From Limnanthes douglasii subsp. nivea (Eukaryota; Streptophyta; Magnoliopsida; Brassicales; Limnanthaceae), in contig JAUPFV010000001.1 in assembly GCA_036936605.1 (NCBI GenBank), forward strand, positions 318,272,250-318,336,249: 64,000 nt of DNA, in the 5' to 3' direction. The translations under genes were made by a program, and so were the position numbers. Shown here piece by piece: positions 10,842 through 21,648 of the stretch. Numbering within the stretch: the first letter of the stretch is position 1; each line of letters begins with the position of its first letter. The notes below the pieces were generated by a model. That model ran no database searches and was not told where the DNA came from. It saw only the letters and a program-made list of their open reading frames with translations.

Positions 10842-13560
10842 TAACACAAACTCAAATAAGGGGTGCCTCACAAGTATATGAAAATCCACTTCATTGCTTC
10901 CCAATGAAATTCACCAGAATTAGATAAATATTTACTCACTGAACTAACGATGTATGCAATACTTGGTCTTATACACACCATAACATACATGAAAGAACTA
11001 AAACAGATTAGTAAGGAATAATTAACATACTTTCTCTCTATTTATCTGTGTTAGGACACATTTCCTTGCTTAACTTAAAGTGTGTAGCTAGTGGCGTACT
11101 AACTTGCATGGCATTCTTCATCTTAAACCTTTCAAGTACACGTTAACTATATTTTTCATTTGATATCCATAACTTTCCAGCTTTCATATCACGATTAATC
11201 TCCATGCCTAAGATTTTGCATTGTTGGACCCGAATCTTTCATGTCAAATTATTTGGCTAAATCTTTCTTCAAACTGATAATCGTCTCAGTATCTTACCCG
11301 ACTATCAACATATCATCTACATATAAAATAAGTAGGATGAACTTACCTCCAGGGAACTATTTAAAATAGACACAATCATCGATATGAGTTTGTTTATTTA
11401 TCATAAATGAGTTGATTTTCTGATACTACTCCCTTGGCGCTTGTTTAATCCCATAAAAACTATTTTTAAGCTTGTGATTTTTTTTTCATTTTCTTTTCAA
11501 AACCTTGAGGTTACTCTATGTAGATTTTCTCACGCAAGTCACCATGTAAAATGCAATTTTTATATCAAGCTGTTCCAGCTCAAGATTTAAACTGGCAGTA
11601 AAATCTAATACAGTTCTAATAGAAGTTATCTTGAAAAATAAGCAAATGTATTATCAAATCAATGCATTTTCTCATTACATCTTTTTACTGCAAGTTTAGC
11701 TTTTCGTTTGATAATTTTCTCATCATCTCTTTTTCTCTTAAAAGTACATCCATTCTTCAAGACTTTCTTTCCATTAAGAGGTTTTACTAGCCTATACGTT
11801 TCATTTTTTTCAAAGAATTCATCTTTTCCTTCATAGCCCCAAGCCAAAGATTTTCCTCCTCATGAGATAACGCTTCTTGATAATTATCTAGATCGCAATC
11901 CTCAATGACTATAATTAAAATCTGAGTTTGGATACTTTGTTGAAGGTTTTATATCTATAGTTGTCCTTTAAACCTGTGTATTCTCCACATGAGGGATAAT
12001 TTTCTTCCCATGCTCATGAATTTCTTCATCATAAAGTTATTCCTTAAATAAGGTGTCATTAGAATCATCGGCAACAATATGATCTTGTAAATCAACAACA
12101 GGTGGAAAATCACTGAATATCATTAGAAACCACCTCAACATTATATATATTTTTTATTTACATAAGGAAAAATAGAGGAATAAATATTATTAGTAGTATA
12201 AAAAAATACATCAAAAGCAGAAGTTAAATTTGTACTCAAAAGATCTGCACCCTTCTCGTGCTCAAAAAATACCACATCTCTACTTATCATTACTTTCTTA
12301 TTCTCATGATCATGGAATTTGAAGCTATACTCATCATCATTTTATCTAACAAAGACATATATATTAGTCTTCAAATCAAGTTTTGATTTTTGTATCTTGG
12401 AACATGCATGCATGTTTGGCACCCAAAAACTTTTATATATGAATATATAGGATACTTTCCTTTCCATACTCTCTCAGAAATATCAAAATAAATAGTTGTT
12501 GATGGAGCTCTATAAATCAAGTACACATCATAATTAACTACTTCAACCCAAAATTTCATAGGAATCTTAGACTTTTCTTGCATACATCTCACATTTTTTT
12601 ATAATGGTTTGGTTCATTCTTTCTGAAACTCAATTGTGTTAACCTGGTATTGTCTCTCATATCTAATGCCATAATATAAGTTATAATTTTTCAACTTATA
12701 AAGTATACTCACCAGTGTTATCAGATCAAATACATTTCAAATTTTTTATTGTCTCCATTTATATCATGGCATTCAATTTTTAAAAAATCTCGAGCAGTTG
12801 GCAGTATACCTAAGTTTTTTTAGTAACATCATCAATAAATGTAACAATTAATCGTTACCTCCAATAGACTCCACTTCCATAAGATCACAAACATCAGAGT
12901 ATACTAATTTCGACTTTTTTTGTTTTCTAGTAAACTTCTTACAAAGCTCTATGTTTCTTTCATGTCAAACAATGATCATATGAATTAATAATAATAGCTT
13001 TATTAACATAAATGAGTGACTCAATTGCCAATGTTTTTTATTTTAATTTCACTCAAACATCATAGTCTTGGATACCATAAGTTAGGAGAATTATTTTCCT
13101 TAACTGTGTTCAGCTCACCAAAACATATACCCAAATATGTATACAATAAGCAACACAAATCATATCGAGAAACTATCATTGAAGATTTGGATAATTTTTA
13201 CTTACCATCACCAAAGTGTGACAATTATCTTCTTGATCAAGTATATTTTTACTCATAACAAATACAGATGTAGATCAGGATAGGGCACATATGCTTTATT
13301 GTAAGTATGTACCCAATGTATGTCTTCACATGAAAATCACCCCTCTATAATGTAAGTTGACCTCTGATTTCCCATCTTCATACTACCAAAATCACTATTT
13401 TTGTAGCTAAAAAAATATTCCATATTGGAAACAAAGTGATATGAAGCATTTGTATCTACAAGCCACTCTGAATCTGAACCACTGATATGATAATACTCAC
13501 CAATAGCACAAATCAATGATGCATCATCGTAACTCGTAGAAGCAAAAACTACATTATTTT
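10842..13560 (-). pseudogene. copia 1 pol: protease, integrase, reverse transcriptase, RNase H remnants
   Basis: Minus-strand pieces in order: SEWLVDTNASYHF protease (about 13470, the usual D-T-G-A/S reads DTNAS); integrase tail with FWVEVV and VFGCQTCMHV (12592-12371); reverse-transcriptase start with ETYRLVKPLNGKKVLKN (11847-11659); QLDIKIAFYMVT, then YVDDMLIVG (about 11320-11280); and an RNase H part with MVCIRPSIAYIVSSVSKYL and HWEAMKWIF (about 10990-10880). These are the enzymes that copy the element RNA and insert the cDNA. The frame changes at least six times. Confidence 0.7.
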
Positions 13561-14340
13561 TATTATAATTTTCATTTTGTGAATCTAACTTGTTATCTTT
13601 TTATATATTCCATCGATAACAATACTTGTGTATATGACCAGGCTTGCTACAATAGTTGCATGCCCTAATCTCTTTCTCATCTCTAGACTTGGATCTTCCT
13701 TTTGAGTTACAACACAATTTGGAACCTCTACTTTTTCTTTTTTCTCTATTCTCCACAACAAGAGCTCGTGAATTATGAATTTTTACCTCATTTCTTCTAA
13801 ACTCTTTATTGAACATACTTTCTTTGATAAAGTTTAAATATTAAAGCTGTATGGAGCAGAGTTGCTAATAGTCACAACCAAAGTCTCCCAAGTGTTTGGT
13901 AAAGAACTCAATAGGAACAAAACTTACAACTTATCATCAAGAGCAATCTTCACAATAGCAAAGATGCTCAGAAACCGACTTACCATTTCTAATTTCAAAT
14001 TAACAATCCTTTTAATAAAAAAAACTTTGTTATGAGCAGTCTTTTTTTTCCATAAAGACCTTCCAATTTATTCCAAAGATAATACGGGCCAGGCTCTTGA
14101 GAAACATGGTTGAAGATGTTAAGATCAACTCATTGTCGAATAGTTCCCAAAATATTTTATTTCAAATTCTCCCAATCTCGTTCTTATTTGTCTTATAATT
14201 TTACTGGTTTAGCAGAGTTACCATCACCATCTTCAACTGGCTCAGTCAGATCAAGTTTGAAGTATAAAAGATCCTCCATCATTGGTTTTCAAATATAATA
14301 GTTTGTTGATGTTAAATTAATCATCTATATACCATTACTA
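13561..14340 (-). pseudogene. copia 1 gag with CCHC zinc knuckle
   Basis: The frame at 13816-13601 contains CNYCSKPGHIHKYC, an intact C-x2-C-x4-H-x4-C nucleic-acid-binding knuckle, preceded by a lysine/arginine-rich stretch. Upstream, towards 14340, only short capsid-like pieces remain. By family this is the RNA-packaging structural protein. The upstream frames are broken. Confidence 0.65.
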
Positions 14341-14368
14341 TAATCCATATTCGCTAAATAATATAATA

Positions 14369-14380
14369 GCTCTGATACCA
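14369..14380 (-). other. primer-binding site of copia 1 (initiator-Met tRNA type)
   Basis: The minus strand reads TGGTATCAGAGC, the standard plant copia primer-binding site. It lies two bases from the LTR terminus at 14383. Confidence 0.85.
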
Positions 14381-14382
14381 AC

Positions 14383-14988
14383 TGAAGAACCCAAATAATA
14401 ATAAATCAGCGGTAACAAAAATCAACACACAAATTTATACGTATAAATTAAATTAATGGTACAAGTAAATCTGAATCGATCTCACACAAATCTATAAATC
14501 TACCAACAAATACAAAAATAATTGATAACAAAAAATAAAACACAAAACAAAAATATTAAAAAAACATTGCACTGTTCCATTAGTGACTTCTCTCTAAATC
14601 GGAATCCACCGGGTCAAAATGAAACCTACTCCCGATAAACTATCCCAAAATCCACAAAAATGGATACTATTTATTCCTTCTGTTCTATTTTAATTGATGT
14701 TATCTATATTCCAAATTATACGTGGCTTTACATATATCAATAAAGTAGTTGGTGGATTATTCTTATTTTTTATCCTTTATCTTATTAGCTGTAGACTATA
14801 TTATTTTTAAATAACATCTCCTAAATATAACTCTAGTATAATACTAAACACTAAGTTATGAACTGAACTTTAATCAACGTGAATGTTTAATTACTTAATC
14901 ATCAATACGTATTACAGTATATAAAATACTAAATTAAAACACAATAAAACCTCCCAACCCCCGTTCACCACTTACGAACCATTCAGTT
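14383..14988 (-). repeat. 5' LTR of copia 1 (outer limit uncertain)
   Basis: Begins TGAAGAACCC on the plus strand directly beside the primer-binding site, as an LTR end should. The far boundary could not be fixed. LINE 1 inserted next to or inside it (LINE duplication at 14989-15008), and I did not find a partner LTR at the left of the element. Confidence 0.5.
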
Positions 14989-15001
14989 AGATACAAACCG
15001 T

Positions 15002-15004
15002 TCC

Positions 15005-15036
<32 letters not shown>
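15002..15036 (+). repeat. (TTA)n microsatellite, 3' tail of LINE 1
   Basis: A run of about nine ATT/TTA triplets. On the LINE coding strand it is (TAA)n placed directly after a TAATAAAATTTTAC-like 3' end, so it most likely is the LINE tail and not an independent microsatellite. Confidence 0.75.
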
Positions 15037-15567
15037 ATAGTAAAATTTTATTACATAATTGAAAGAATACACAATGTTTTAGGACAATATTGAGAATTAC
15101 AATGGAGCTTAGGGCCTAATTTAAAAAGAGAGAGGGACTTAGGGTAACTTAAAAAATCAATCGACTAAAGAGTCGATAGACTCCAACACTGCAACAAAAA
15201 AACTTTTGAGAGAGCAAAGACGAGAGAGTGATGTTCTTCCACCAAATCCTAATTCGATCCTGAAAGATCCCCAAATAAACCTAGATTTGAGAGAAGGCTA
15301 GATAAACATAATCCTGAAAGACAGAAACCCCCATAGAGATCGGTTCGACTGCAAAACCAGACCCGATTCAACCCTTATCTTCGAAAATCCTCCTTCAAGC
15401 ACCTAAACCATGATCGATACTTCAAATTAACCCAGCTCCAAACTCTAGACTCTCCAGATACAAGTCTTCACCCAGAACGACAGCTCAACGACATGCAAGG
15501 AAAGCTACTTGGGAATCCAACTAAACGAGTCTGCAAATATTAGAGGTAAGTTTTAATCAGTACAATT
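15037..15567 (-). other. 3' untranslated region of LINE 1
   Basis: No coding frame. It lies between the ORF2 stop (about 15568) and the tail, and contains ordinary low-complexity and mixed sequence. Confidence 0.55.
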
Positions 15568-18500
15568 TCAGTTATTATGTCTTATTTTCCCCATACCCAA
15601 GCTATCAAGAACAATAATTGATAGCAGAGGGTTAGGGGGAGTGAAGTTATCGTAGTGTAACTTCATTTTACACTTGAGAGTCCACCTTGCAAGCCAATCG
15701 GCTGCAAGGTTTTGCTCTCTGTAAATATGGTTAAAATACATATCAGAGGTGATTAAGCCTCTGATTCTGGAAATCATTTGTTCAATTGGAACAATTGAGG
15801 TTCCAGTCTTGAGCAACTGAATAAGAATCTCGGAGTCACTCTCAATATCGATTTTATTAAATATTTTGATTTTGCAGATTATCAAGCCATCCAACAGAGC
15901 TCTAGTCTCTGCTTGGATAGGTGATTGCTTGCCGTAACCTAAGACACAGTTTCCCTGATGGTCTCTGACAATGGTTGCACCACTGGTTTCACCAGAATGA
16001 GTGCAACTAGTGTCAGAGTTGAGCTTCAATCTTCCAACTGCAAGAGGGGTCCAGAAAAGGTAATTTATTCTGCTTATGATGTCTCCATGAATGTAGCAAC
16101 CTAATTCTTGAGCTGCAAAGTCATTATTTTTCCAGAATTTAGCTTTAATAAGGTTAGAGTAGTTAAGAGATGAAATAATGTTCCTTATGCGATTAATAGA
16201 CAACTTAGCAGAAATAGGAGACCATTTGAACTTAACATGATTCCTAGCTTGCCATATAACCCAATTTATGATTGGGGGCAAGTTAGTTTTCATGTGAAGT
16301 TTGGAAGGGGAAGACTAAGACCAGTTCCTGGCCTTATGAATAGGAGTCATGAACCTGAAAATCCTAACATTAAAGAGATTAACAAAGTAAGATCATATTT
16401 TCCATGCATGATCGCAATTAATAAAAACATGATTAGTACTCTCAATGCTACTACAAAAAGACATTTAGAAGCTAGAGCTACATGTCTTTTTTGCATAGTA
16501 ACTTCAGTAGGAATAAAATTATTAAGGAGCCTCCAGTGTAAAATAGAACATTTAGGTTGAGTTACAATGTTCCAAGCCCTTTTAAAAATAGAAGATTTAG
16601 AATAGTTTTGAGCAATTTTGTTTAAAGTGTCTTTTGTATTAAAAGAACCAGTGTTTGAAAGACCCCAAATAATTTTGTCATCCTTATTATGGTAAATTTT
16701 TAGTTTTTTAATAAGACAAATGCTAGAGTTAGAGAGAATGGGACTTATCGAGGTTAGATCCCAGATATTGTTGCTCCAAAGAGAGTTGACAGTGTCTCCT
16801 TTAAACCAGTATTTGTCTGAGTCAGTTTCGAAAGTGATGATTGGAGGAATCCCAAGCCAACTATCCAACTAAATGTCCACAACCCCTTTACCAATATCCC
16901 AAGAAATGAACTTCTCAGCATCATTCCTGATAGAAATAAGTCTATTCCAATTTAAAGAACCCTTCTTGTTACCAATTTGAGTAGGATGGAGACTTTTACA
17001 ACAAATGTTGTGAGTTAATCTAGACCAGAGAGAGTTGTTTCTATGAAAATCAAACCAAAGCTTTAGGGAGTAAACTTTCTGATAGTCCTCAAGCCTATGA
17101 ATATTGAGACCACCCTCCTTGTAACTCTTGCATATTGAATCCCAAGAGCACCAGTGAATATTCTTATTTTCCATAGTAGAGCCCCATAAAAATCGATTAA
17201 TTTTTTTTCTTCAATTTTGCTGATTACTGAAGTAGGAAGCTTACATGATTGGCACCAGTAGAGGGGAATAGGAAGGAGGACACTTTTAATAAGTGTAAGC
17301 CTTCCTGCATAAGACAAGCTTTTACCCTCCCAAGCTTGGATTTTGCAGCAGATCTTATCAATCAAAGGCAAAAAATTGCTAACTCTATTGTTAGAGTTCA
17401 AAGCAACACCCAGGTAAGTTATAGGCAGTTTACTAATGTTATAGTTGGTTTGAATTTTCAGGCTTTTAAGCTTGTTCTGGTCAATGTTGTTAGCAGTGAT
17501 TAACTGAGTTTTGTCCCTGTTGATAACTTGGCCAGAGGCAACTTGATAATCCTGCAAAATCTTACCGATTGTGTTCATAGACCTAGAAAGACCATTAGAG
17601 AATAATAATAAGTCATCAACAAAATCCAAGCAAGGGATGTCTATGTTACTTCTACCCATGTACTTAATAGTTTTTTCAGTTTTATAAAGATTGACCAATC
17701 CCCTAATTAAAACTTCCTCAGCAATGATAAACAGACTATGAGATAAAGGATCTTCTTGTCTTATACCCTTGCTGGTTTAAAGAAGCTCACAAAATTACCA
17801 TTAAGCAAGATAGTAATATACATATATGTAATAAGATTGCCGATAATTTTAATGAAGTTTTGATTAAAACCAAACTAGCTAGCATTTTAAATATAAAGTC
17901 ATGAGATACGTTGTCGAAAGCTTTCAACATGTCTACTTTGATAAAAACATTACTGTTTTTGTTTTTTCTTTTCAGGTCATGAAGGAGCCCTTTAGCGATG
18001 AGGATATTCTCATGTATTAATCTCCCCCTGACAAATGATCCCTCGAAATCAGAAATTACATCAGGTAATAGCTTTGCAATTCTATTATTAACTAATTTAG
18101 ATATTAGTCTGTTCATAATAGTGCATAAAGATATAGGTCTAAAGTGGTTCCCAAAGTTGGGGTTGTCTATTTTAGGGATAAGGCAAATGCCAGTAGCTTT
18201 GAAACCCTTAGGAATATAGTTGCCTTTAATCAAGTCTGTAATGACATTACAAATATCTAATTTGATAATAGACCAGCAATTAGTTAAGAAACAAACATTG
18301 AAGCCATCGATGCCATCAGCACTAGATGGCTTCAAAACTTTAATAGCAATAAGAACTTTATCCTCAGTAGGAAAAAAAAGTAAGAATTCATTATCAGAAT
18401 CAGAAACCAACTTAGGAATTTTGTTAAGAATATTAGAATTTTCGTTATCACCAAAATTAGAAGTAAGAGTAGAAGTGAACATATATTTGTAATACTGCTC

Positions 18501-19650
18501 CACAGATGCATTTATTAGAGCTTCATCATATGTCCATTCATTATCAATTTTAACACTGGAAATTCTGTTTCTTCTTCTTTTCTTTTTAACAAAATTCTGA
18601 TAAATTTTGGTGTTTCTGTCTCCGTCACTAATCCAAGCTGCATATGGTTTTTGCTGCCAGAAGCTTTCCTCCATGGAAAGAGCAAAAATGTTATCAATAA
18701 TAGCTTTGGAGAGGGCGATTTTGTCCTCACTACACTTGTTGGCAAGAAATTTATCCTCCAATAGGATAACCTTAGCTTATGTGTCTTTGACTTTGTCAAA
18801 GATATTACCAAAGCTATTTCTATTCCACTCCTTGAGATCTCTTTTAAAATTTTGAAGCTTATACCACAACACATTAAGGGGGCTTCCCTGCATAATTCTT
18901 TGCCAGCTATCTTCAACAGCCTTTATAAATGTGGGATCTTTGATCCACATGTTAAGGAACTTAAAACTACTTTTAATTCTTCTGTTCTTGTTGCTAATGC
19001 AGACTTTTAAGAGGCAGTTGTCAGAGCAGGTACGAGCCAAGTGGCTGACATCGGTGGAGTTGAATGTATTGGCCCAGTCTTCGTTAACAAACACCCAGTC
19101 AAGTCTCTTGACCTTAAGATTTTTCATCCAGGTATATTTAGTACCAGTAAACTTAGTGTCTTCAAGATCACAAACTTCAAGCATTTCATTGAAGTCTTCT
19201 ACACTTTACTGATAGTAACTTGTGCAATTGACCTGATCAGTAGCAGATCGAGAGGTATCAAAGTCACCAAGGACAATCCAGTCCTTCACATTGGTGGAGA
19301 TATTCTTCAAATTATTCCAAAGGTCAAGTCTTCTGATCCTCTGGCATTTAGCATAAACAGAGGTAACATAAATAGTCTTGTCAGCATTAGTTATAAGGAC
19401 TTTCATATGAACTAATTGAATGTGATCCAGAACAATAGAGACTTGAGAATCATCATGACAAAAAAATCCATAGTTTGTTAGAAGAACTAGCATAGTAATT
19501 ACTGAATTTTATATAGGGAGCAATATCTTTAATTTTAATAGAAAAAATGAAAGGCTCTTGAATTAACAATAGATTGATACTATGGCTCAGAACAATAGAC
19601 TTCAGTCTTCTTTGGGAAGACTTGTTGCCTATTCCCTTTATGTTCCAGGA
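15568..19650 (-). pseudogene. LINE 1 ORF2: endonuclease, reverse transcriptase, zf-RVT, RNase H
   Basis: Minus-strand domains in order: APE-type endonuclease (from NIKGIGNKSSQRRLKS near 19640, IQEPF, later IVLGDF near 19290 and FNSTDVSHLARTCSDN near 19060); reverse transcriptase (ICLIPKIDN, FRPISLCT, VDMLKAFDNVSHDF about 18200-17900, and catalytic FVDDLLLF near 17630); the zf-RVT region (CSILHWRLLNNFIPTEV near 16550); RNase H (LKLNSDTSCTHSG, QAETRALLDGL, ESDSEILI, and RE.NLAADWLARW, 16050-15690). ORF2 nicks the target, copies the RNA there and removes it. Frame breaks fall within the endonuclease, near 18770 and 17760, and at 17170, 16868 and about 16300. The last 241 codons are one clean RNase H frame. 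Confidence 0.85.
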
Positions 19651-19652
19651 TG

Positions 19653-20888
19653 TTAATCATTAGAGTCTTTGTTAGTAGTTTCATTGGTCTTCAAAAAGAG
19701 TAAAGACTTAGTAGCCTTAAAAGTCTTCTTTTTCCTACTTCTTGCTTCCTTTAATTTCTTGTTTAGGATATTTTGAAATTCGTTGCTTGTTTCTCTAGCT
19801 TTTAACATTGGAGTTTTTGGTAGACTTCCAATGTTGTTCGGGTCAGGTGTGTTGTATCCTGTTCTAGGTCTAGACTGTTCAGGGGAAACTTGAGTGTTAA
19901 CACATTCAAGTTCCTTTATAGCATCAATCATATCTTCGGAAGTATTATCAATAAGAGAGACAGTTTGGGGCTCATTACTCTGAGTAGATCTTATTATAGA
20001 TTTGATTTTATGTTTCTGCTTACTGATAGTAATCTCTTTTGATGTGTCTTTGACAGTATTCTGGCTGTTTTCAGGCTTAGACAGATTATTCTTAGTGCTT
20101 TCTATTCTTTCAGAATCTTCAATGACAGATAAGTTTTCTTGAATCTTCTTATTTGATTTCTTTTTACATTTTTCCAAACTATGTCCTATGTGACTGCAAA
20201 AGTTGCAGTATTCTGGTAGATTTTTATACACTATTTCCACCCATCAACCATCGTTAGGGACAAAGCCTATCCACATTTGATATCGCAATTGACTAGATAC
20301 ATCCAACTCAACCCAGCCATAGATAGCATTGAATAGAGCCCTGTTCTGAGGTGGTATCCATGTCTTTATAGTTTCTCCTATCGAGTTGAACAATGTTTCT
20401 GCCATAGACTGATTGTAGAGATACTCAGGTATCTTAGAGATTCTAGTCCAAACCGGGGTTACTGGACTTTCAATCTTTGGGTTAAAGTTCGGGGACCACT
20501 TTAACACCCTCATGATTGTGTTACCTATAGTCCAGGCCGTCTTGATATATAGTTTGACGTAATCTTCCTTTAAATCAAATTCAAGAAGAATATGATGGGG
20601 GTCTCTAATAGAGAGACTGACATTGCCTTTGAATTTTCTTTTAGCCAAGAACTTGTCCAGTAGACTCTTTTTTGGAATGCCTTCAGAAAACTTTCCAATA
20701 AGAGTGAATTTGGTCAAGTTTAATAAGTTATCTTTAACTTCTTTTTGAAATTGTAGAGAAATATGGTCTTTCTTGTTAGATACTGAGTCTGGCTCCACTT
20801 TGTTAACATTCTTGATGCTGTTCTTGAAAAAAATTGTATACTTTTTAATTCCTGATGGGTTGCTTCCATGTTGTACAGGATCTTCCAT
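19653..20888 (-). pseudogene. LINE 1 ORF1: DUF4283 RNA-binding protein with zinc knuckle, one in-frame stop
   Basis: Starts at Met 20888 (MEDPVQHGSNPSG). The longer open frame upstream (to 21005) looks hydrophobic and unlike the family. The DUF4283 region gives FTLIGKFSEGIPKKSLLD, DPHHILLEFDLKEDY, VLKWSPNFNP and VWTRISKIPEYLYN. A single TGA at 20241-20243 interrupts the frame (NDG stop WVEIVYKNLP). The same frame then continues with knuckle CNFCSHIGHSLEKC (C-x2-C-x4-H-x4-C) and a basic tail to 19653. In this family TGA is probably a mutated Trp codon. ORF1 binds the element RNA. Apart from that one stop the frame is intact. Confidence 0.85.
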
Positions 20889-21163
20889 AGTGAGAAGAAA
20901 ATACACCCAAAACAACCCCAAGAACAGAAAAGCCCGATCACGAGAGATAATCAGAACACCGATGACTAAAGCAGAGGAAAACCACACCAGAGGAGAATAA
21001 TGCAAGAGGCTAAGGACATAGGAGGGTGAAGAAAGTCACTCACAAATTCTTCCGAAAGAAAGCATTCTTGGAACAATTCGTGGAGACTTTCAAATTATGT
21101 TGCAACCTTAAATTAAGTATCTTATGCACTCAAATTAAGTATAAGATACTAACTGTTCTTTAA

Positions 21164-21648
21164 AAACATAAATAAATAACTTTTACTCATCCTTATGAAA
21201 ATAAAATAAAAAATAAATATAATAGCTTTCTAGTTTATAGCTTTGTGTGAAGATTTTTAAAATTTTGTCTTCCCTGTCTATCAGTGGGCCGCATCAGAAA
21301 TTTATTAGAGGGAGCGCCTGTATAGCTTGTTCTTACGCATGCTTATGTTAATCTGTGTATACTCATAGACGTATCTCATTAACTGCAAACAAACTTTTAT
21401 TAATCAAAGATTTTCCATTGCTGAACATCTTATACTTAAAAAAAACAACAACAAAAACTAACACAAGAATAATGAAAAATATCGTCATGCTGTCTCTGTA
21501 TTGTCCTAATCTCTCGGTTTTCTTCGAATAGTCTATTCGTCTAACCATCGGTCACACTCTCGTGACCAGAAATGCATAAAAATAAACATAAATAGTTCTA
21601 AATTACATAAAAATCAGATGTTTTAACTGCTAATCCGAAACACTTCTT
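21164..21648. other. intergenic DNA downstream of the SKS gene
   Basis: AT-rich, with no gene recognised. It probably includes the 3' UTR of the minus-strand SKS gene near 21550-21648. I see no canonical AATAAA on that strand in the first 150 bases after the stop. Confidence 0.5.

Larger units (their letters stand above)
10737..14380 (-). mobile_element. decayed Ty1/copia retrotransposon 'copia 1' (internal region)
   Basis: On the minus strand, from right to left: a methionine-initiator-type primer-binding site (14369-14380), gag with a zinc knuckle, protease, integrase, reverse transcriptase and RNase H, which is the copia order. The YVDDMLIVG reverse-transcriptase motif is visible near 11310. 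The RNase H end is cut at 10737, where element A ends, and no left LTR is seen. Numerous stops and frameshifts make it inactive. Confidence 0.7.
14989..21163 (-). mobile_element. L1-type LINE 1, nearly full length, broken
   Basis: A minus-strand non-LTR element with ORF1 (DUF4283 plus zinc knuckle) and ORF2 (endonuclease, reverse transcriptase, zf-RVT, RNase H). It ends in a (TAA)n tail that appears as (TTA)n at about 15002-15036. Flanks AGATACAAACCGTTCCTTTA (14989-15008) and AGATACTAACTGTTCTTTAA (21144-21163) look like a diverged 20-bp target duplication, giving a body of about 6.1 kb. The reading frames contain several stops and frameshifts. Confidence 0.75.

Noticed and set aside
18607..19415. 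Plus-strand ORFs of 82-124 codons inside LINE 1
   Set aside because: They are complements of the LINE ORF2 endonuclease and linker, which is clearly coded on the minus strand.
20889..21005. Upstream extension of LINE 1 ORF1 to Met 21005
   Set aside because: The extra 39 residues are hydrophobic and unlike ORF1 proteins. The Met at 20888 gives a typical start.
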